7,743 nt of DNA from DATHWB01 sp040902855 (GCA_040902855.1 JBBDWN010000022.1:1-7743), one strand, 5' to 3'; shown: positions 1 through 5,404, counted from the stretch's first letter. The notes: generated from the letters alone by a model not told the origin. Translations and numbers: made by a program.

Positions 1-204
1 GTCACGCAGTCACTCACGCTCGCTCCAAGGTGACCAGCCGTCTGAGGAAGGCTGCGAACCATACGGCGAGGAGTGTCACCGCGACGGTCGGCACCAAATG
101 TTCTGTCTCGAATAGTGGCGAGGGCGAGCCTTCATACCTAAGCGCCGCTTCCCGTGTAGCCCGCAGGCGGAACGCTTCTCCGACACTACGGCTGGCCGAC
201 ACCT
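1..204. other. No gene supported; region downstream of broken doc
   Basis: I see no recognisable gene here. The minus strand can be read through in more than one frame, and one frame (about 20-110) contains a short hydrophobic run, but no start signal, family motif or neighbour supports a real protein. The stretch nearest position 204 may hold the decayed C-terminal tail of the doc toxin gene, since an intact Doc of about 125 residues starting at 508 would end near position 130. Confidence 0.4.
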
Positions 205-508
205 AACGGCCTCTTCGGTGTCCATCCTCAGGTCATACCCGTTCAGGCGCAGAAAAGCGTGAGGCATTGCCAGCTAAGTCGCTTGTTGCCGTCGGGGAGT
301 GGGTGTGATTGCGAGTAATTCGGGCCACCAGCACGGCAGCCTTGGTGGGCAGGTCGGGGTAGAACTCGGTGCCACCGAACTGAGCTTGCGGCGCGTGGAG
401 CGCCGAGTCGAGAAGGTCGAAGGAGGCGGTGCGTACCAGCGTCCTGGCTGGGAGACCGGTGACGACCTCGGCGACGACCAAGGCCTCCGCCAGGCTGAGG
501 TATCTCAC
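205..508 (-). pseudogene. doc: Doc/Fic-family toxin gene with two frameshifts
   Basis: Doc toxins are Fic-fold kinases that phosphorylate EF-Tu and stop translation. Translation from GTG at 508 gives a Doc-like N-terminus (RYLSLAEALVVAE, then EFYPDLPTKAAVLVARITRN) and should run straight into the Fic core HPLPDGNKR, but that core is in another frame. Removing one repeated dinucleotide from the GTGTG run at 303-307 restores it (NHPLPDGNKRLSW). The frame is lost again at the AAAA run 253-256; adding one base there restores LFLRLNGYDL and a TEEAV helix ending near 205. Beyond that no frame looks like Doc. The GTG overlaps the antitoxin TGA by four bases (GTGA), as expected of a toxin translationally coupled to its antitoxin. 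The gene is either a true pseudogene or has indel sequencing errors; both breaks lie in short repeats, so I cannot exclude errors. Confidence 0.8.
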
Positions 509-735
509 CGAGCGAGGCGGTCGAGGATCTCCCGGTCCCGATCAGCGAGGGCGCGAAGCTGTTCCATGAAACTCCCAACAGCTCTCACTCGCTCGAGTTC
601 GGCTTCGAGCGCATCGATGATCAGGGCGCTGACGCTTACTCCGCGGCCTCGCGCGACCAAGTTTGCTTGGGCGGCGAGTTCTTCAGGAATCCGGACGGTG
701 GTACTGCGTTTCAAGCCGGTTGGTGAGTCCGACAT
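505..735 (-). CDS. Ribbon-helix-helix antitoxin of a Doc-type TA pair
   Basis: This 76-residue protein is predicted to bind DNA and to neutralise the Doc toxin encoded immediately downstream. Residues about 9-45 fit a ribbon-helix-helix fold: a short strand (RSTTVRIPEEL) that would enter the major groove as a dimer, then two helices (AAQANLVARGRG and VSALIIDALEAELERV). The C-terminal half is a charged helix ending REILDRLAR, the part that in such antitoxins usually wraps the toxin. The start is ATG at 735, with no strong Shine-Dalgarno sequence. The stop overlaps the toxin start by four bases. The start lies inside the remnant of a VapC-like frame, so the native upstream region of this operon may have been replaced. 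With its partner broken it could survive as an orphan regulator or antitoxin. Confidence 0.75.
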   Translation of the reverse strand: MSDSPTGLKRSTTVRIPEELAAQANLVARGRGVSVSALIIDALEAELERVRAVGSFMEQLRALADRDREILDRLAR

Positions 736-817
736 AGAGCGCGTCGACCAGCCTCAGGTTGTGACGGAGCTTCCAGGCGTTGGCGCGTAGGGGAGCGAGC
801 ATGTGGCGTTCAAGAGC
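707..817 (-). pseudogene. C-terminal remnant of a VapC-like PIN toxin
   Basis: On the minus strand, one frame reads AWKLRHNLRLVDALYV. This matches the conserved C-terminal pattern of VapC PIN-domain ribonucleases (W-x-LRHN-x(3-4)-DA-x-YV-x-L), where the Asp of DA belongs to the acidic metal site. Homology stops around 725, where a full VapC would continue to a TD motif. Upstream (above 817) the frame runs into antisense of the hydrolase and shows no PIN residues. This is therefore a fragment of roughly 30 residues, not a gene. Its 3' end is overlapped by the antitoxin start codon in another frame. The call rests on motif recognition alone; a chance match is possible but unlikely for so dense a pattern. 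Confidence 0.5.
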
Positions 818-1724
818 GGGGGTCGAGCCGTCCGGAGCGCTTTCGGTGGCGGCTACTTTGGTCGGCGTGGAACCCAACACGCCGGGCGTCAACACTCGCA
901 CTGAGACGTTGCACGGCCACGATCTGTGGCTCGTCGACAGCGGAGAAGGCCCGGCGGTGCTGTTCATCCACGGCCTGCTGGGCTCGCACAAGAACTGGAT
1001 GCACCTCGTCGACAAGGTGAACGACCGCCATCGGGTGCTGGCCCCTGACCTGTTCGGCCACGGAGCATCCGCCAAGCCGATGGGCGACTACTCCCTCGGT
1101 GCCCACGCTGCCACCCTGCGCGACCTGCTCGACCGGCTGGGAATCGATCGAGTGACGCTGGTCGGACATTCGTTGGGTGGCGGGATCGCCATGCAGTTCT
1201 GTTACCTGTTCCCCGAAAGGGTCGACCGCCTCGTCCTGGTGGCGAGTGGAGGACTGGGGAGATCGGTGAGTCCACTGCTGCGGTCGGCAGCGCTGCCCGG
1301 GGCGGAACTCGTCTTACCGCTCATCGCTTCTGGCTGGGTTCGCGACAGGAGCAAGGCCTTGGGCCGGGTGTTGGCCAAGGTGGGATGGCGGGCGAGTTCG
1401 GACGTCTCCGAGGCATGGAACGGCTTCGTCTCGCTTGCCGATGCCGAGAGCCGGCGTGCCTTCCTTGCTACGACCCGGTCCGTCATCGACCCGGGAGGCC
1501 AGACAGTCACCGCGCACGAGCACCTGCCTCTGGCGGTTGAAATACCGACGTTGATCGTCTGGGGCACGCGAGATCGGATGATCCCGACCTGGCACGCCGC
1601 CACGGCGCAACAGTCGTTCCCGGGCAGCCGGGTCGAATTGTTCGAAGGCGCCGGCCACTTCCCCCATCTGGATGAGCCCGAGCGCTTCGCCGATCTGTTG
1701 AACGGCTTCATTTCGCAGCCGTGA
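801..1724 (+). CDS. Alpha/beta-hydrolase fold protein
   Basis: This is a predicted soluble hydrolase with a Ser-Asp-His triad, acting on an ester, epoxide-like or lactone substrate that the sequence does not identify. Numbering from ATG 801 (307 residues): oxyanion-hole motif HG at 57-58 (LFIHGLLGS), nucleophile elbow GHSLGGG with Ser124, acid Asp258 (WGTRDRMIP) and base His286 (GAGHFPHLDEP). A helical cap segment lies at about 155-240. I chose ATG 801 because GGGAG lies five bases upstream. However, the first 20 or so residues look unlike the family and are antisense to the VapC remnant, so GTG 867, just before the conserved part, is a plausible alternative. A TTG start at 780 is unlikely. 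No signal peptide is seen. A run of nine G follows the stop (1727-1735). Confidence 0.88.
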   Translation: MWRSRAGVEPSGALSVAATLVGVEPNTPGVNTRTETLHGHDLWLVDSGEGPAVLFIHGLLGSHKNWMHLVDKVNDRHRVLAPDLFGHGASAKPMGDYSLGAHAATLRDLLDRLGIDRVTLVGHSLGGGIAMQFCYLFPERVDRLVLVASGGLGRSVSPLLRSAALPGAELVLPLIASGWVRDRSKALGRVLAKVGWRASSDVSEAWNGFVSLADAESRRAFLATTRSVIDPGGQTVTAHEHLPLAVEIPTLIVWGTRDRMIPTWHAATAQQSFPGSRVELFEGAGHFPHLDEPERFADLLNGFISQP

Positions 1725-1822
1725 GTGGGGGGGGGACCCGCCGCGCTCGAGGCACACGAGACCTCAGCGAGCGGCGCCAAGCCCGATCCGATCGATAGCC
1801 TCGTTGATGGAAAGGATGCGAC

Positions 1823-2197
1823 ATCGACATCAAGTATCAGGTAGTCGTCTTCGACGCCGCCGATCTCGAAGAAGAGAGCACGTTCTGGGCCACCGTCCTC
1901 GGAGGCACCGTCGACCCCGAAGATGATTGGCACATGGTGATGGTCGACGGGGCGCCACGTGTCGGGGTCCAACTTGCTCCGAACCATGTTCCTCCGGACT
2001 GGCCAGACGGCGCACCTCCCCAGCAGATCCACCTCGACCTGTGGGTCGACGACTTCGAAACGGCACACAGCCAGGTGATGTCGGCTGGCGCTCGGGTCCT
2101 CAAGCCGGCACCCGACGATGCCAAATACGACAACTTCCAGGTCTACGCCGACCCCGCAGGGCACCCGTTCTGCCTGTGCTGGGTCGTTCAAAGCTGA
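1823..2197 (+). CDS. VOC-family (glyoxalase-like) protein lacking a standard start codon
   Basis: This is a vicinal-oxygen-chelate fold protein of about 124 residues, as in small glyoxalase/bleomycin-resistance-like proteins; its substrate is unknown. The first half-module runs YQVVVFDAADLEEESTFW, then LGGTV, DDWHMVMVDG and VGVQLAPNHVPPDWPDG. The second runs IHLDLWVDDFETAHSQV, GARVLKP and FQVYADPAGHPFCLCW. The in-frame sequence has no ATG, GTG or TTG before ATG 1934, which would delete the first beta-alpha unit, and a stop lies in frame at 1805. An AAAGGA sequence (1811-1816) sits six bases before ATC 1823, followed by GAC ATC AAG, so ATC may replace an ancestral ATG or serve as a rare start. 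Alternatively one extra base after ATG 1816 broke the frame. The fold call is firm; the start and whether it is expressed are not. Confidence 0.75.
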   Translation: MDIKYQVVVFDAADLEEESTFWATVLGGTVDPEDDWHMVMVDGAPRVGVQLAPNHVPPDWPDGAPPQQIHLDLWVDDFETAHSQVMSAGARVLKPAPDDAKYDNFQVYADPAGHPFCLCWVVQS

Positions 2198-2247
2198 CCG
2201 GGCGAGAATCGCGCTGAGGCGCGAATCGTTGCCGCCATACTGGACTG

Positions 2248-2577
2248 ATGGAACTCATCAGCATTCACGATGCTCCGTCGCATGACCCGGCCCGGTTCGT
2301 AGCCGAAGAGCTACTCGAAGGTGGCTCGTGCAATGTGCGGATCATCCGACTCGCACCCGGACAAGACCTGCCACCGCACCGACACACTCCGTCGGAGTTG
2401 ATGTTGTATGTGGCCGAAGGCGACGCTCAGCTCGACACTGACGACCAGGGCGTGATCCCGTTTCCCGCCGGGTTGCTGGCCCGGTACGAGGGGTCGGAGG
2501 AGTTGCGGGTCTCGAATCGGGGGAGCGAACCGGTGACACTCCTCGCGTTTCTGACGCCGCCCTTCCCGCCCCGTTGA
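2248..2577 (+). CDS. Small single-domain cupin protein
   Basis: This 109-residue protein forms a single beta-barrel cupin domain; members bind a metal or small ligand and act as isomerases, dioxygenases or binding proteins, and its function is not identifiable here. Cupin motif 1 is clear: Gly38, five residues, His44, His46 and Glu50 (HRHTPSE), then Gly58. Motif 2 keeps PAG (73-75), but the His expected three residues later is Ala78, so the usual fourth metal ligand is missing. The start ATG 2248 has no Shine-Dalgarno sequence, while a CATACT box at 2236-2241 lies at the distance expected for a leaderless transcript beginning at or near the ATG. It lies 50 bases after the VOC stop, on the same strand. 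Confidence 0.85.
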   Translation: MELISIHDAPSHDPARFVAEELLEGGSCNVRIIRLAPGQDLPPHRHTPSELMLYVAEGDAQLDTDDQGVIPFPAGLLARYEGSEELRVSNRGSEPVTLLAFLTPPFPPR

Positions 2578-2581
2578 CGGC

Positions 2582-2656
2582 CTACTCGTCGAAGGTGATC
2601 GCTGTGAGAGCCTCCTCCGCCCGCAGGTAGTCGGCCATGCTCACGCCGAACTGCTG
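2582..2656 (-). pseudogene. Possible orphan C-terminal coding fragment
   Basis: One minus-strand frame reads KQQFGVSMADYLRAEEALTAITFDE to a TAG at 2582-2584, with codon use that looks protein-like (GC-rich third positions, acidic amphipathic residues). Upstream the frame runs into the 60-bp repeat at 2657, without any start signal or recognisable domain. This could be the C-terminus of a gene whose front was replaced by the repeat, or an accident of GC-rich DNA. I do not recognise a family. It is convergent with the cupin, with four bases between the two stop codons. Confidence 0.2.
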
Positions 2657-2716
2657 CTTCCGCGGGCTGGATCGGACGCAGGCGTCCGATCTAACCCTGG
2701 GTAGCAGGGGACTTTT
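2657..2716 (-). repeat. 60-bp hairpin repeat, copy 1
   Basis: This minus-strand copy matches 6877-6936 at 51 of 60 positions with no gaps. Blocks identical in both copies are AAAAGTCC, ACCCAGGGTT, GATCGGAC and the last 21 bases beginning GTCCGATCC. Eight of the nine differences fall within two six-base windows, and one of these windows is the loop of the hairpin. GATCGGAC pairs with GTCCGATC; in this copy the stem extends to 10 bp (plus-strand arms 2671-2680 and 2683-2692). It lies between the cupin and the 68-residue stress gene. Read on the plus strand it ends in ACTTTT. Confidence 0.85.
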
Positions 2717-2728
2717 CGGGGTGGACAA

Positions 2729-2751
2729 CGGGGACGCCGAAACCGTCCCCG
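2729..2751. terminator. Hairpin upstream of a stress promoter
   Basis: An 8-bp perfect stem CGGGGACG/CGTCCCCG encloses a seven-base loop. No T-run follows, so if it terminates transcription it does so without a classical U-tract, as is frequent in actinobacteria. It sits between the cupin and the promoter at 2768 and could insulate the two. It could also be an operator. Confidence 0.35.
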
Positions 2752-2767
2752 CTCCTTCCGCGTCCTG

Positions 2768-2793
2768 GTTTCAAAACCAACCGGGTTGGGAAC
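2768..2793 (+). promoter_or_regulatory. SigB/SigF-type promoter, GTTT-N16-GGGAAC
   Basis: GTTT at 2768-2771 and GGGAAC at 2788-2793 are separated by 16 bases. This is the geometry of SigB (Bacillus) and SigF (mycobacterial) promoters, which read GTTT-N15/16-GGGTAT or close variants. Predicted transcription would begin near 2800, about 20 bases before ATG 2820, with GGAGGTG between. The spacer also holds two small palindromes (TGGTTT..AAACCA overlapping the -35, and CCAAC..GTTGG). Confidence 0.6.
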
Positions 2794-2819
2794 TGCACTC
2801 TTGAACGGAGGTGGAGTCA

Positions 2820-3026
2820 ATGTTCGAATCACCATCAACCACGATCCCGCTCACGAGGGATCCCGACCTCGACATGGCGCTCGCTGAGGGCGCCACGGTG
2901 TACCTGACGCGACAGGGTTTGGACCATGAGGCGATTGTTCGCTGCCTTGTCGAGGAGTTCGAGCTCGATCGAGCGACTGCAGTGGCACTCGCGGATCTGG
3001 CCAAACCTGAACTCGTTGGCCAGTGA
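2820..3026 (+). CDS. Small helical protein of unknown function, likely stress-induced
   Basis: I do not recognise this 68-residue protein. It starts at ATG 2820, six bases after a strong Shine-Dalgarno GGAGGTG (2807-2813); a GTG at 2811 lies inside that site and is unlikely to be used. After a short polar N-terminus (1-13) the chain is predicted as successive helices: DPDLDMALAEGATVYLTRQG, then HEAIVRCLVEEFELD and ATAVALADLAKPEL. This resembles the small three-helix layout of UBA-like or HTH-like domains, although no signature residues settle it. There is one Cys (42), no membrane segment and no signal peptide. A SigB-type promoter upstream and the CsbD gene downstream, with its own similar promoter, suggest membership of the same stress regulon. 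Confidence 0.75.
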   Translation: MFESPSTTIPLTRDPDLDMALAEGATVYLTRQGLDHEAIVRCLVEEFELDRATAVALADLAKPELVGQ

Positions 3027-3038
3027 GACACATTTCAG

Positions 3039-3063
3039 GTTTGCGAGTCCGCGGCCTGGGTAA
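3039..3063 (+). promoter_or_regulatory. SigB/SigF-type promoter, GTTT-N15-GGGTAA
   Basis: GTTT at 3039-3042, a 15-base spacer and GGGTAA at 3058-3063 closely match the SigB/SigF consensus. Predicted transcription begins near 3070, about 27 bases before ATG 3097, leaving room for the AAAGGGGG ribosome site. CsbD genes are classical SigB targets in Bacillus subtilis, which makes the match more credible. Confidence 0.75.
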
Positions 3064-3096
3064 CGACTCCTTGAGCACGCGACAAAGGGGGCTCAC

Positions 3097-3309
3097 ATGC
3101 GAGAAGACAACGACACGTTCGGCGGTGGCACAGACACCAAGTGGTCTGGACGCTGGGACCAGTTGAAAGGCAAGGCCAAGGAGTCGTGGGGCCACCTCAC
3201 TGACGATGACCTTGACGTCGTCGAGGGCGAGTTCGAACAGATGATCGGCCGTATCAAGGAGCGGACCGGTGAGACCGAGGAGAACATCCGGCAGCGACTC
3301 GAAGGCTGA
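3097..3309 (+). CDS. CsbD-family stress protein
   Basis: CsbD proteins are small, soluble, highly charged proteins accumulated under SigB-type general stress control; their molecular role is unknown. This one has 70 residues, the family's usual size. The signature is complete: W-x(2)-LKGKAKESWGHLTDDDL (roughly residues 20-42), then VEGEFEQMIGRIKERTGETEENIRQ. The start ATG 3097 follows AAAGGGGG by five bases. A close-to-consensus SigB-type promoter stands upstream and a strong terminator hairpin follows the stop, so it is probably a monocistronic unit. The convergent gene downstream encodes the STAS antagonist of the same pathway. Confidence 0.93.
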   Translation: MREDNDTFGGGTDTKWSGRWDQLKGKAKESWGHLTDDDLDVVEGEFEQMIGRIKERTGETEENIRQRLEG

Positions 3310-3332
3310 GACGCTGGTCCCGGAAACCGATG

Positions 3333-3356
3333 AACCCCTGCCCGTCGGCAGGGGTT
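3333..3356. terminator. Strong hairpin terminator after csbD
   Basis: A perfect 10-bp stem AACCCCTGCC/GGCAGGGGTT with loop CGTC starts 24 bases after the CsbD stop. There is no U-tract on the plus strand. On the minus strand it lies beyond the STAS stop (3431), so it may work for both convergent genes. Confidence 0.7.
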
Positions 3357-3430
3357 GATCGCGTCCACGGGAGTGCGAACATGACGCAGATGAACATGAC
3401 GGCCGTTGCCGGACACGTCCCCGGTACACC

Positions 3431-3793
3431 TCACATGGCGTGAACTGCCTCCTGGGCGTGATCCACGCTGTCGGCGACAGAAAAGAGTTCATCCAAGCCC
3501 GTCACCTCGAAGACGCGTGTGACCACGCGTCGAGGTCGAACGAGTACCACCTTGCCGTCGAATGCGTCGTGAGCCTCGAGGAAAGCCCTCACGCCACTGG
3601 AATCGAGGAAGTTCAGGTGCTGGCAATCAACGATCAGGTGCGATGCGGCGTGCCGATCGCGTGCATTGCGAGTGGCCGTGCGAACCTGGTCGACGCTGGC
3701 AATGTCTACCTCGCCGGAGAGTCGAACTGTGACGCAACAACCGTCAGGGATGCTGTCGACCTCCAGGTATCCGGCATTGGATTCGTCGCCCAA
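3431..3793 (-). CDS. STAS-domain anti-sigma factor antagonist (RsbV/SpoIIAA type)
   Basis: This 120-residue protein is a single STAS domain. In partner switching, the unphosphorylated antagonist binds the anti-sigma kinase and frees the sigma factor; the kinase inactivates it by phosphorylating a Ser, and a PP2C phosphatase reverses this. Visible features are VRLSGEVDIAS (24-33), LIVDCQHLNFLDSSGVRAF (53-71) with the phosphorylatable DSSG motif (Ser65 aligns with Ser58 of SpoIIAA), and TRVFEVTGLDELF near the C-terminus. The start is TTG 3793, with AAGGGG four bases upstream. Likely partners in this window are the RsbW-like domain of the sigma fusion and the RsbU-type phosphatase. I see no convincing SigB-type promoter in front of it. 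The divergent neighbour is whiB, with 119 bases between the two starts. Confidence 0.92.
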   Translation of the reverse strand: MGDESNAGYLEVDSIPDGCCVTVRLSGEVDIASVDQVRTATRNARDRHAASHLIVDCQHLNFLDSSGVRAFLEAHDAFDGKVVLVRPRRVVTRVFEVTGLDELFSVADSVDHAQEAVHAM

Positions 3794-3854
3794 GAGACCC
3801 CTTCAACGGAACTGTGGCGGAGCCTAGCCACGACCCCCGGCGGGCGCGATGCGG

Positions 3855-3880
3855 GTTTAGAGCAGGTCGGAGGGGGGTAC
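3855..3880 (+). promoter_or_regulatory. SigB/SigF-type promoter, GTTT-N16-GGGTAC
   Basis: GTTT at 3855-3858, a 16-base spacer and GGGTAC at 3875-3880 fit the same box seen in front of csbD. Predicted transcription begins near 3888, with the AGGAGG site and ATG 3913 following. The -10 box lies in the palindrome GGGGTACCCC (3874-3883). Confidence 0.65.
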
Positions 3881-3912
3881 CCCTCGGAGCACTGAGCCAA
3901 GAGGAGGCAGGC

Positions 3913-4185
3913 ATGGCGGACATCGATCTGATGGGGAGTCGCACGCAGCGGTGGCGGACGATGTCGGCATGCCGGGATGTGGGGTCCGACGCCTTCTTCG
4001 TGGACGACCCGGTGGGCGTGTTCGAGGAGCGATCCGCCAAAGCGGTGTGTGGCCAATGCTTCGTGATCGACGACTGTCTGGCCTACGCCCTCACACACGA
4101 TGCTCCCTTCGGCGTGTGGGGTGGAATGACAGCCGCGGAACGGCGAGTCGTCCGCAGGACCTGGCTGAACTCGATGGTCTCATGA
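3913..4185 (+). CDS. WhiB-family iron-sulfur transcription regulator
   Basis: WhiB-like proteins bind a 4Fe-4S cluster, usually act with region 4 of a sigma factor at promoters, and respond to redox or nitric oxide. This 90-residue protein has the four cluster cysteines: Cys20 (SACRD), Cys46 and Cys49 (VCGQC) and Cys55 (DDCLAYAL). These are followed by the turn GVWGG (67-71) and a short basic tail (ERRVVRRTW) that would contact DNA. ATG 3913 is chosen because AGGAGG lies five bases upstream; the frame stays open upstream but lacks family features. A SigB-type promoter at 3855 suggests induction by the stress sigma factor encoded next door. The neighbouring sigma gene is convergent, ending 51 bases away. 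Confidence 0.95.
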   Translation: MADIDLMGSRTQRWRTMSACRDVGSDAFFVDDPVGVFEERSAKAVCGQCFVIDDCLAYALTHDAPFGVWGGMTAAERRVVRRTWLNSMVS

Positions 4186-4195
4186 GTGGCGCGGA

Positions 4196-4214
4196 GACGG
4201 CTCGGACGGCCGTC
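4196..4214. terminator. Possible shared hairpin between whiB and the sigma gene
   Basis: A 6-bp stem GACGGC/GCCGTC with a seven-base loop lies between the two convergent stop codons. A competing GTCTC/GAGAC pairing overlaps it. There is no U-tract; the terminator role is inferred from position only. Confidence 0.3.
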
Positions 4215-4236
4215 ACAGAATGACCATGGCCGGACC

Positions 4237-5340
4237 TCAGTCGACGATATGCCGGAGCCGATCGGTCAGCCGCGACAGCAGCCGCGACACGTGCATCTGC
4301 GACATTCCCAGGACCTCGGCGATCTCGGCCTGCGTCATATCGCGGTAGAACCGGAGATACAGCATCTCACGGTCACGCGGAGGCAGAGAGCGTATCGCCT
4401 CCGCCAGCTCGTCCCACTCGTCTGACCGGAGCGCCGTCTCACCTTCGCGCAGCGACTCGGCCAATGTGCCAGGCGCGCCATCGTGGCTGGCATCGATCGA
4501 CTCTGACCGGTACGCCGCCCTGGCCGCGAGTGCTTCCAGAACCTGGTCCTCCGAGACGCCCAATTCCTGTCCGATGTCAGCGTTGGTCGGGGATCGGCCG
4601 AGCGTCTGAGCGAGGAACTGGGAGGTGTCGGCGACCAGCAAGGCTCGCTCCTGGAGGCTGCGGGGCACGCGGACCGACCATCCCCGGTCGCGAAGGTGCC
4701 GTTTCAGTTCTCCTTGGATGGTCACGGCCGCGAAAGGCTTGAACGGGCCCTTGGCCGGATCGAAGCGGTTCATCGCGTTGAGCAGGCCGAACAGGGCGAC
4801 CTGTTCGAGGTCGGCGTCCGCCACACCCCTTCCATTGAATCGCCAGGCCAAACCACGGGCGAAGCTTCGAAAACGTCGGACTGCTTCGTCTCTGAATGCA
4901 TCGTCCGACTTCGCTCGGTCGAGGATCTCGGCGTCATCGAAATCGACGACTGAGCCCGTCGTGCCGGGAGCTCGCACCTCGAACCACACCTCGAAGATGC
5001 CGTCGGCGCACGACAGGTCCCACCGGCGGGACAGCCTATCGACCACAGTGAGCCCCATGCCCATCCGGGCTGTTTCAGCTCGAGCGGGAGCCGGATGGCT
5101 GATCGTGACTCGCACGCGAGCGCGATCCTGATCGACCAGCATCAGGATCTCTCCCTGGCCACCGAGATCTCCGTGATCGATGGCATTTGCCATCAGCTCA
5201 GAGACCATGACGTGCGCCTCTGCCAGGCAGACGGGGTCGAGCCGCACAACCGAGTCGAGGGCGCGCCGCGCGGCCGGGACCGCTCCGACCTCGGCGCGGA
5301 AGGAGAAAGTCGGAAGTGTTGCCGCATCTGATCTGGCCAT
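4237..5340 (-). CDS. RsbW-like ATPase domain fused to SigB/SigF/SigG-family sigma factor
   Basis: One 367-residue chain joins two partners normally made separately. Residues about 8-125 form an RsbW/SpoIIAB-type GHKL domain, with N-box VSELMANAIDHG (Glu48, Asn52, His56) and G2-like motif GMGLTVVDRLS (94-104). The G1 box, DxGxG in kinases, is His82-x-Ala84-x-Ala86, so the adenine-binding Asp and both glycines are lost. Residues about 126-150 are a linker. Residues 150-235 are sigma region 2 (DLEQVALFGLLNAMNRFDP, then TIQGELKRHLRDRGWSVRVP), 236-285 region 3 and 305-367 region 4 (SLPPRDREMLYLRFY, helix-turn-helix QAEIAEVLGMSQMHVSRLL). The sigma half looks complete and functional. I infer that the N-terminal domain restrains the sigma in cis until the STAS protein binds it. 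It lies 45 bases after the metallothionein-like gene and is probably co-transcribed with it. Confidence 0.93.
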   Translation of the reverse strand: MARSDAATLPTFSFRAEVGAVPAARRALDSVVRLDPVCLAEAHVMVSELMANAIDHGDLGGQGEILMLVDQDRARVRVTISHPAPARAETARMGMGLTVVDRLSRRWDLSCADGIFEVWFEVRAPGTTGSVVDFDDAEILDRAKSDDAFRDEAVRRFRSFARGLAWRFNGRGVADADLEQVALFGLLNAMNRFDPAKGPFKPFAAVTIQGELKRHLRDRGWSVRVPRSLQERALLVADTSQFLAQTLGRSPTNADIGQELGVSEDQVLEALAARAAYRSESIDASHDGAPGTLAESLREGETALRSDEWDELAEAIRSLPPRDREMLYLRFYRDMTQAEIAEVLGMSQMHVSRLLSRLTDRLRHIVD

Positions 5341-5375
5341 AGGGATTTCCCGATGTAAAAGGGGTCGACGTAGAC

Positions 5376-5404
5376 GGGACTCCCGCTACGTCAGCGGGAG
5401 TTCC
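5376..5404. promoter_or_regulatory. Long hairpin spanning the metallothionein stop codon
   Basis: A 12-bp stem (5376-5387 with 5393-5404, one G-T pair) encloses the loop ACGTC. It covers the last codons and stop of the small Cys-rich gene and stands about 35 bases before the sigma start on the minus strand. There is no U-tract. It could be a partial terminator or mRNA-stability element that makes the sigma transcript scarcer than the upstream message. Confidence 0.5.

Noticed and set aside
14..202. Minus-strand 62-codon frame with a hydrophobic stretch
   Set aside because: It begins inside the decaying doc tail and has no ribosome site or family signal; probably a shadow of GC-rich DNA.
299..790. 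Plus-strand 163-codon frame across the TA region
   Set aside because: It is antisense to the antitoxin and doc genes and has low-complexity Ser/Arg-rich composition with no domain.
1727..1735. Run of nine G after the hydrolase stop as a phase-variable switch
   Set aside because: It is outside any coding frame and not in an evident promoter; more likely neutral or a sequencing weak spot.
1202..2191. Minus-strand 329-codon frame
   Set aside because: It lies antisense to the hydrolase and VOC genes, whose catalytic motifs are clear, and has no recognisable domain.
2657..2716. Integron attC site (ATCTAAC fits RYYYAAC)
   Set aside because: No matching GTTRRRY partner at the other end, copy 2 does not keep the motif, and there is no integrase or cassette array.
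3794..3912. SigB-type promoter for the STAS gene on the minus strand
   Set aside because: GGGTAC and GGGTCT occur on that strand, but neither has a GTTT at 15-16 bases upstream.
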